Positions 7,598 to 12,653 of a DNA stretch of 12,653 nt are shown piece by piece. The notes under the pieces were generated by a model. It saw only the letters and a list, made by a program, of their open reading frames with translations, was not told the origin of the DNA and did no database searches. Position 1 is the first letter of the stretch, and every line of letters begins with the position of its first letter. The DNA lies in assembly GCA_018333845.1 (NCBI GenBank), contig JAGXSK010000145.1, positions 1-12,653 on the forward strand. The letters are read 5' to 3'. Source of the stretch: Clostridia bacterium (GTDB taxonomy: Bacteria > Bacillota > DSM-16504 > Desulfitibacterales > Desulfitibacteraceae). The translations under genes were made by a program, and so were the position numbers.

Positions 7598-7685
7598 GGA
7601 AAATGCTAAAAAATATAGAATACTGAAAATTAAATAAAAACTAAATATTAATAGCAAAAGCATAGATAACTAGTAGTTGTACGTT

Positions 7686-7707
7686 TGGCACAATTATAAT
7701 TTTGCCA
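7686..7707 (+). promoter_or_regulatory. 22-bp near-perfect palindrome overlapping a TATAAT box
   Basis: TGGCA (7686-7690) and TGCCA (7703-7707) flank the perfect 10-bp palindrome AATTATAATT, so 10 of 11 base pairs match across 22 bp. TATAAT (7695-7700) lies in the middle and could be a -10 box, though no good -35 sits 17 bases upstream. Alternatively TTGGCA (7685-7690) is a -35 for a weak TAAACA (7708-7713). Either way this is probably the promoter area of the corrinoid/methyltransferase operon. The palindrome differs from the LacI-type sites and suggests a second regulator. Confidence 0.5.
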
Positions 7708-7734
7708 TAAACAATGAAAACACGCAGTCAAAAA

Positions 7735-7748
7735 TGCACACGTTAACA
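7735..7748 (+). promoter_or_regulatory. LacI-type operator, site 3
   Basis: TGCACACGTTAACA has the same CG-centred layout as sites 1 and 2. It lies just downstream of the probable promoter zone (7685-7713) and 79 bases before the corrinoid-protein start, a classic position for blocking transcription. Confidence 0.65.
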
Positions 7749-7826
7749 TTAATTGGAGGTGAGAATAGCAGAAGTTATTTTTGCAAGCTAGTTTAAATAA
7801 ATAATAAATTAAGGGAGTTGATTACA

Positions 7827-8495
7827 TTGTCAGATTTATTGTCAAGAATTTCCGATGCTGTCAGGTGGGGCAGAAAAGATGAAATTGAAAAATTGGCTGA
7901 AGAAGTTATTGCAAATAATATTGACCCTATTGAAGTTATTCAAAAGGGTGGAGTTGCAGGTCTAGACAGTCTTGGTCAGGCCTTTGAAGAGCTAGAAGCA
8001 TTTTTGCCTGAATTAATGATGGGCGGAGAAACCATGAAGATTTTGATTGACAAACTTTCTCCTCACATGGAAAATCAAAAAAGCGCCTTTGCTGGCAAGG
8101 TAGTAATTGGTACTGTTAAGGGTGACCTGCATGATATAGGCAAAAACCTTGTGGCTACTACCTTATCTGTTAATGGGTTTAATGTGGTTGATCTAGGTGT
8201 AGATGTTAGTACTAATAAGTTTATAGAACTGGCAACCCAGAACGATGCAGATATAATTGCCATGTCTTCTCTGTTAACTACATCAGCTTATTACATGGAG
8301 GAACTGGTAACCAGGTTAGTAAAGGAAGACATGAGGTCAAAGTTTAAGGTGATAGTTGGCGGAGGTCCTATTGATCCCAACTGGGCTAAAACCATTGGAG
8401 CAGATGCATATGCTAGAACTGCAGTGGGTGCAGTTAAGACATGCAAAGAGCTGATGAAGATTGAAAAGATTTCAGAAACTCTAATTGGCGATTAA
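7827..8495 (+). CDS. Methyltransferase-associated corrinoid (B12) protein, MtmC/MtbC-like
   Basis: This 222-residue cytoplasmic methyl carrier has an N-terminal four-helix cap domain (about 1-85, with EEVIANNIDPIEVIQKG) and a Rossmann-type cobalamin domain. The B12 motif DLHDIGKN gives H102 as the expected lower cobalt ligand; SSLL and the VGGGP loop complete the pocket. Proteins of this type accept a methyl group from a substrate-specific methyltransferase and hand it to a second enzyme, usually for transfer to tetrahydrofolate in bacteria. The frame opens at TTG 7818, but AAGGGAG (7811-7817) abuts that codon. TTG 7827, nine bases on, is better spaced and gives a normal N-terminus, so I use it. 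It stands 17 bases ahead of the MtmB-like gene, clearly co-transcribed. Its substrate is set by that partner. Confidence 0.92.
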   Translation: MSDLLSRISDAVRWGRKDEIEKLAEEVIANNIDPIEVIQKGGVAGLDSLGQAFEELEAFLPELMMGGETMKILIDKLSPHMENQKSAFAGKVVIGTVKGDLHDIGKNLVATTLSVNGFNVVDLGVDVSTNKFIELATQNDADIIAMSSLLTTSAYYMEELVTRLVKEDMRSKFKVIVGGGPIDPNWAKTIGADAYARTAVGAVKTCKELMKIEKISETLIGD

Positions 8496-8512
8496 ATTTG
8501 GAGGTGAAAAAA

Positions 8513-9904
8513 ATGACAACTTCTGTTAAAGTGTTAAAAACATTAGACAAGGCTAGAACTGGTGAAAGATGTACAGAAAAACAATGGGATTATGAAATAG
8601 TTCCCAAGACTATTGCTGAAATAGTGAAAAAGTACAATCTTGAAAAAACATGTGATGTTAACAATCCGGTTAACACAGATATGGAATTGGCTGATAGGTT
8701 TTACCAGGCAGGCTTTGAAGCAGCTACGAGACTTGGTTTGCTGTGTACAGATACAGAGACTATCATCAAGGTAGATGAGGAAGAATTGCTGGTAAATCTA
8801 AAAAAGGTTCCTGCTTACTTAACATTAGGAGAAGGAGACGAAAAGTGCACAATTTCCACAAGAACTCCCAGTGATGGGAAACCGCCTAAATATGGAAGCC
8901 CTTTATCCATTCAAATGAATGAAGAATACTATGTGCCTGTTGCCCAGGGAATATTGAGCAGCAGACTAATTGACATTCATGAAGGTCCATCGCTGGATAC
9001 TGTAATGGGTTCTCCCCTATTGGCTCACAGCCCATACGAAACCTTTGCGGGCTTTTATGAGGCGCGTTTAAGAAGAGAAGCCCAATGGAGAGCTGGAAGA
9101 GTGGGGATAGGCAACATGCTTGTAGCCAGCAGCAGTACAGAGTATGGTAACCTGGCAGCCTTTGGTATTTTCAGCAAGCCGCAGATTGCATTATGTCTAA
9201 TACCTTCAGCTTTAAAAACTAATTACCCAACACTCCATAAGGTTGTTCAAACCCTTGAATTTGGTGGATACGTGGAGTCGGGTTCACCAACAATGATTGG
9301 TGGTTATACTGGAGGTCCAGAAGGGTGTGCTGTAGCTTCTATTGCAACCGATCTATTGCAATACCCTGTGCATTTTGCCCATATGTCGGGAGCTCCAACC
9401 TATGATTTGCGTTATGCCGGAAACTGCGGACGCCATGCAGTATGGTCCCAGACCATTGCATCACAGGCTACCTCCAGAAATACTAATATAGTCATGCTAA
9501 AAACAATCAACCAGGTTTCTGGTCCATGTACAGAAATGTTTTTCTACGAAAGTATAGTCGGTTTTGTAGCGGCTTCTGTTTCCGGTTTGGAATTTACAAT
9601 TGGTCCAAGATCTGGCGGAGGAAAATATAAGAACCATTTAACTCCCTTTGAAGCCTGGTACACATCGGCAGTATTTAAAGGGGCCGCCGGTTTAAGTGCA
9701 GAAAAAGCAAACGAAATAGTCAAGGAAGTTTTACCTAAGTTTGAAAATGAGCTGCGTAATCCACCAAAAGGCAAGAGCTTCCCAGAGTGCTTTAATGTGC
9801 AGACATTAGAACCCTCCAAGGAATATCTGGATTTATATCTGAAGATGAGGAAATATGCTGAAGATTTAGGGGTGCCCATGCCGCCAGATGGAGTTGTTTC
9901 TTAA
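8513..9904 (+). CDS. MtmB-family corrinoid methyltransferase without pyrrolysine
   Basis: This 463-residue protein is collinear with the monomethylamine methyltransferase MtmB (about 458). Shared features include C-T-x3-W-D near residues 20-26, GFEAATRLGLLCTDT (67-81), SPYETFAG (173-180), the glycine-rich GRVGIGN (195-201), IGGYTGG (262-268), GPCTEM (337-342) and a conserved C-terminal KSFPECF (421-427). MtmB proper carries pyrrolysine, encoded by an in-frame TAG, at position 202; here the aligned residue is M202 and the frame has no TAG. The glutamates that hold pyrrolysine's ring also seem replaced. The reaction is therefore likely transfer of a methyl group from an N-methylated compound to the corrinoid protein by other chemistry, not monomethylamine use. 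The start is ATG 8513, six bases after GGAGGTG; the TTG at 8498 is an in-frame extension. Family call fairly sure, substrate unknown. Confidence 0.85.
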   Translation: MTTSVKVLKTLDKARTGERCTEKQWDYEIVPKTIAEIVKKYNLEKTCDVNNPVNTDMELADRFYQAGFEAATRLGLLCTDTETIIKVDEEELLVNLKKVPAYLTLGEGDEKCTISTRTPSDGKPPKYGSPLSIQMNEEYYVPVAQGILSSRLIDIHEGPSLDTVMGSPLLAHSPYETFAGFYEARLRREAQWRAGRVGIGNMLVASSSTEYGNLAAFGIFSKPQIALCLIPSALKTNYPTLHKVVQTLEFGGYVESGSPTMIGGYTGGPEGCAVASIATDLLQYPVHFAHMSGAPTYDLRYAGNCGRHAVWSQTIASQATSRNTNIVMLKTINQVSGPCTEMFFYESIVGFVAASVSGLEFTIGPRSGGGKYKNHLTPFEAWYTSAVFKGAAGLSAEKANEIVKEVLPKFENELRNPPKGKSFPECFNVQTLEPSKEYLDLYLKMRKYAEDLGVPMPPDGVVS

Positions 9905-10049
9905 AATTTTATCTTCACACAGCCTGTAAGACCCCGCCCTTGATTAACAGGCTATAAGTTCGAAATAAGAAACACGCTAGGGTTCAGGTGGAGTAAAAAC
10001 CCACCTGAACCAAGTCTTCTTAACTTGAAACTACATGGAGGTGATTAAT
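9905..10049 (+). other. Hairpin-rich spacer, possible attenuator
   Basis: Two inverted repeats occupy this gap between the methyltransferase and the hydroxylase genes. AGCCTGT (9921-9927) pairs with ACAGGCT (9947-9953). GGTTCAGGTGG (9981-9991) pairs perfectly with CCACCTGAACC (10001-10011) around a nine-base loop. The sequence after the second stem (AAGTCTTCTT) is only moderately T-rich. The second hairpin may therefore be a weak terminator, an RNA processing/stability element, or a repeated palindrome. No promoter was convincingly found for the next gene. Confidence 0.6.
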
Positions 10050-12353
10050 ATGCCCCTTATAGGTGAGAAAAAATTCAAATACATTAATAAACCTTTACCC
10101 AGGGTGGATGGTGTTGATAAAGTTCTTGGCAGGGCAAAATATGCTGCAGATTTGTTTTTTCCTGGGATGCTCTATGGTGGAATGCTGCGAGCAGGAATAA
10201 GCCATGGAATAATTATAAATATAGATACAACAAAAGCCAAAAACATCCCTGGCGTATGGGAAGTTTTGACCCATGAAGACTTCCCCAAAACAAAGAGTTG
10301 GGCTAACTACATGTATATAACAAATAAGGTTAGGTATGTAGGTGACGTTGTAGCTGTTGTGGCTGCTGAAACCAGGGAGGCACTTGAGGAAGCCCTCAAG
10401 TCTATCAAAGTAGAGTATGAAGAACTTCCAGGAGTATACACCATTGAGGAAGCTTTAAAAGAAGATGCCCCAGCAATACATGAGCATGCTCCAGACAATA
10501 TTTTCAAGGATTCCTGTTTCCCTGTAAGAAAAGGAGATGTGGACAAAGGATTTTCAGAATGTGATGTAATAATTGAAAGAGAATACACTACCCAGTTTAT
10601 TGAGCATGCTTATATTGAACCAGAAGCGTGTGTGGCTGTGCCTAACCCTTTAGATGGTACCATGACTGTTTATTCCTCATCCCAAAATCCATATTTCACC
10701 AGAAGATACATTGCGGACATTCTCCAGTGTGGTGTACACAAGGTCAGGATTATCCAGCAGACCCTGGGTGGCTCCTTTGGAGGAAAAGAAGAAGGGGTAG
10801 GATTAATATCAGCAAGGGCCTCTCTTCTGGCCAAAAAAACAGGGCGGCCTGTAAAAATTGTCCTTACCAGGGAAGAATCTATTTTAGAAAGCTCAAAGCG
10901 CCATCCCTTTAGATTTAGGTATAAAATTGGTGCTGCTGGTGATGGTAAAATCAAAGCCCTGGAAGCCCAGTTAGTTGATAATATTGGGGCTTATACAAAC
11001 CAAACTCAATATATGAATTTTAGGGCAGCTGTCCATGCTGCAGGAGTTTATGAGATACCCAATGTAAAAGTAGATGTATACGGTGTTTATACTAACAATG
11101 TTCATTCAGGAGCCATGAGAGGGTATAGCTCCCCTCAGGTTATTTTTGCCCAGGAGCAGGTAATGGAAGAACTTGCTGAGGAATTAGGTCTTGACCCTGT
11201 AGAGTTTAGAAAAATAAATGCACTTAGAACAGGCTCCATTACTGCCACTGGTCAGAAAATGGTCCAGCCAGTTACTATCCACGAACTAATGGATATTATT
11301 ATGGATAAAACCCAGTTTACTGAGAAAAGGAAGATCTATAATGTTGAAACGGGTCCCAAAAAGAAAGGCATTGGAATGGCAATTTGTTTTAGGGGCTGCG
11401 GATTTGGAGCGGAAGCTGTTGATGCTGCCGGAGCCACAGTTACAGCCCTGGAGGACGGTACAATAATAATAAACAGTGGTTTAGTTGAAAATGGACAGGG
11501 TTTAAAAACTGTTTACTCGCAAATTGTTGCAGAGTCACTGGGAATTCCTGTTGAAAAAATTCATTTTATAGGTGTTGACACCCATTCAATGCCTGATTGC
11601 GGCATGTCTGTAGCTTCAAGGGGTACTGTTATGGGAAGCCAGGCAATGAAAATTGCAGCACAACAGTTAAAAGAAATATTAAAAAGGACTGCAGCAGAAA
11701 TGCTTTCAGCATCAATTGAAGACATAGAGCTAGATGAAGGAATTTTCTATGTGAAAAACAACCCTGAAAAGAAAGTATTCTTTAGCGATGTATGTAATAC
11801 ACAGCTCTGGACTGGGAGGCAAATGTCTGTATTTGTGTGGCGCCAGCCAAAAGAACTGAATTACAATCATAAGATTGGTCAAGGAGATGCTTTTCCTACC
11901 TATTCCTATGGTTGTGTCGCTGCTGAAGTAGAGGTTGATACAGAAACTGGTTATGTTCAAATCTTAAAAGTGGTTTCCTGTCATGACGTTGGTACAGCTG
12001 TAAACCCAGGTTTAGCCAGGGGTCAGATATATGGCGGAATAGCCATGGGCATGGGCTTTGCTGTTATGGAAGAAGTAGAAACAAATAAAGGTATAGTTGC
12101 CAACTTGAATCTTGACTCTTATTTAATTCCAACAGCTTTGGATGTTCCTGAAATGGAAGCCTTAATATTTGAATGTGATGATACTGAAGGTACTTATGGG
12201 GCTAAAAGCCTGGGTGAGCCAGCAACAGAAGCTGTAGGCGCTGCAATTGCAAATGCTATATACAATGCTACTGGCAAGAGAATCCGTAATTTACCTGCTA
12301 ATCTTGAAAGGGTTCTTCTAGGCAAAGACTTAAAAGCAGGGGGTGCAAATTAA
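10050..12353 (+). CDS. Xanthine dehydrogenase family molybdenum-binding subunit
   Basis: This 767-residue large subunit of a molybdenum hydroxylase has an N-terminal ald/xan-dehydrogenase domain (about 18-128) and the molybdopterin-binding domains (about 140-750). Cofactor-contact segments are GGSFGGKE (240-247), GAMRGY (354-359) and ASRGT (522-526). Catalytic E723 lies in GEPATEAVG. These enzymes hydroxylate a carbon beside nitrogen in purines and similar rings, using water and passing electrons through Fe-S and FAD subunits. The SsnA/YgeY/YgeW setting favours the selenium-dependent (labile Se) branch; that is inference from context, as the selenium is not encoded. It is a separate subunit, unlike the fused XdhD of E. 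coli. The start is ATG 10050, five bases after GGAGGTGA; ATG 10035 would precede that SD. It overlaps the next gene by one base. Confidence 0.92.
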   Translation: MPLIGEKKFKYINKPLPRVDGVDKVLGRAKYAADLFFPGMLYGGMLRAGISHGIIINIDTTKAKNIPGVWEVLTHEDFPKTKSWANYMYITNKVRYVGDVVAVVAAETREALEEALKSIKVEYEELPGVYTIEEALKEDAPAIHEHAPDNIFKDSCFPVRKGDVDKGFSECDVIIEREYTTQFIEHAYIEPEACVAVPNPLDGTMTVYSSSQNPYFTRRYIADILQCGVHKVRIIQQTLGGSFGGKEEGVGLISARASLLAKKTGRPVKIVLTREESILESSKRHPFRFRYKIGAAGDGKIKALEAQLVDNIGAYTNQTQYMNFRAAVHAAGVYEIPNVKVDVYGVYTNNVHSGAMRGYSSPQVIFAQEQVMEELAEELGLDPVEFRKINALRTGSITATGQKMVQPVTIHELMDIIMDKTQFTEKRKIYNVETGPKKKGIGMAICFRGCGFGAEAVDAAGATVTALEDGTIIINSGLVENGQGLKTVYSQIVAESLGIPVEKIHFIGVDTHSMPDCGMSVASRGTVMGSQAMKIAAQQLKEILKRTAAEMLSASIEDIELDEGIFYVKNNPEKKVFFSDVCNTQLWTGRQMSVFVWRQPKELNYNHKIGQGDAFPTYSYGCVAAEVEVDTETGYVQILKVVSCHDVGTAVNPGLARGQIYGGIAMGMGFAVMEEVETNKGIVANLNLDSYLIPTALDVPEMEALIFECDDTEGTYGAKSLGEPATEAVGAAIANAIYNATGKRIRNLPANLERVLLGKDLKAGGAN

Positions 12354-12653
12354 TGATCAGATGCGGATATAAAAGACCTCAATCTTTGCAAGAAGCATGT
12401 CAGCTTTTAAATGAATACCCTGACCAGTCAAAAATTATTGCCGGCGGAACAGACTTGCTTGTTCAGCTCCGTGGCGAGGATGCAAAGCATCTTGGGTTGA
12501 AAAGTCTAATAGATATTAGTTTTTTAAAAGAGTTGGACTATATTGTAGAAGAAAATGAGTTTATCCGAATTGGTGCATTAACCACCCATGGTAAAATAGC
12601 TGCCTCGCCATTAATAAATCAAAAAGCATTTTTGCTTGCCGAGGCAGCCAGGG
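12353..12653 (+). CDS. Xanthine dehydrogenase family FAD-binding subunit (5' part)
   Basis: The ATG at 12353 overlaps the preceding stop (TAATG), with AGGGGGTG seven bases upstream, so it is translationally coupled to the molybdenum subunit. One hundred residues are present and the gene runs off the window. The opening MIRCGYKRPQSLQEACQLL and the FAD-loop motif IAGGTDLLVQLR (about residues 34-45) match the CoxM/XdhB family. A later IGALTTHGKIAASPLI is the second flavin-contact region. Its job is to take electrons from the Fe-S subunit and reduce NAD(P)+ or another acceptor. The small 2Fe-2S subunit is not in the window and is expected downstream. Typical family length is about 280-300 residues. 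Confidence 0.93.
   Translation, partial: MIRCGYKRPQSLQEACQLLNEYPDQSKIIAGGTDLLVQLRGEDAKHLGLKSLIDISFLKELDYIVEENEFIRIGALTTHGKIAASPLINQKAFLLAEAAR

Larger units (their letters stand above)
7548..7826 (+). other. Regulatory intergenic region before the corrinoid protein
   Basis: There is no supported gene in these 279 AT-rich bases. They hold two LacI-type operators (7584-7597 and 7735-7748), a 22-bp near-palindrome containing TATAAT (7686-7707), and an orphan SD-like GGAGGTGA (7755-7762). The real SD of the next gene is AAGGGAG (7811-7817). No terminator is evident after the LacI-family gene. Confidence 0.7.

Noticed and set aside
7686..7706. TGGCAC ... TTGC resembling a sigma-54 promoter
   Set aside because: The GG and GC elements are 15 bases apart instead of 10, and no sigma-54 activator is present in the window.
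9544..9879. Minus-strand open frame opposite the methyltransferase gene
   Set aside because: It is the antisense shadow of a conserved coding region; no promoter, SD or motif supports it.
8513..9904. Possible pyrrolysine (TAG) codon in the methyltransferase
   Set aside because: The frame is continuous without any in-frame TAG until the TAA at 9902-9904.
9955..9967. tRNA-like T-loop sequence (AAGTTCGAAAT)
   Set aside because: No acceptor, D or anticodon arms can be built around it.
9969..9982. GAAACACGCTAGGG as a fourth LacI-type operator
   Set aside because: It matches the other sites at only about 8 of 14 positions and has lost the palindromic ends.

Overview
The window is AT-rich and every supported gene lies on the + strand. 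Genes are preceded by strong AGGAGG/AAGGGGG-type ribosome-binding sites, and several use GTG, TTG or apparently ATT starts. Together with corrinoid, iron-sulfur and molybdenum enzymes, this points to a strictly anaerobic Firmicute, probably a Clostridia member with acetogen-like one-carbon metabolism. That placement is inference from style and gene content; no rRNA or other marker is present.

Layout. (1) Bases 1-396 hold the 3' end of an unrelated, unrecognised protein, closed by a clear intrinsic terminator (416-460). (2) Bases 667-4963 run as one direction-consistent group: an XRE/cupin regulator, a MoaD/ThiS-like ubiquitin-fold protein, a YgeY-like M20 hydrolase, a YgeW-like knotted carbamoyltransferase, and a PreA/DHOD-like flavoprotein with two 4Fe-4S motifs. 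(3) A 20-bp hairpin (5001-5056) separates this from an SsnA-like amidohydrolase and a LacI-family repressor. (4) A 279-base intergenic region with two LacI-type operators and a 22-bp near-palindrome precedes a corrinoid protein and an MtmB-family methyltransferase that has no pyrrolysine codon. (5) After a hairpin-rich spacer come the molybdenum-binding subunit of a xanthine-dehydrogenase-family hydroxylase and the start of its FAD subunit, which runs off the window.

How they may work together. YgeY, YgeW, SsnA and a molybdenum hydroxylase are the known company of the E. coli yge/ygf/ssnA selenium-linked cluster and of related clusters tied to anaerobic purine/urate breakdown. A methyl-transferring pair (corrinoid protein plus MtmB-like enzyme) inside such a cluster, with three matching 14-bp LacI-type operators (one before lacI, two before the methyltransferase pair), is the most interesting feature. 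My inference is a pathway that strips a methyl group from an N-methylated nitrogen heterocycle (for example a methylated purine or hydantoin), passes it to one-carbon metabolism, and hydroxylates, opens and degrades the ring. The substrate cannot be read from the sequence.
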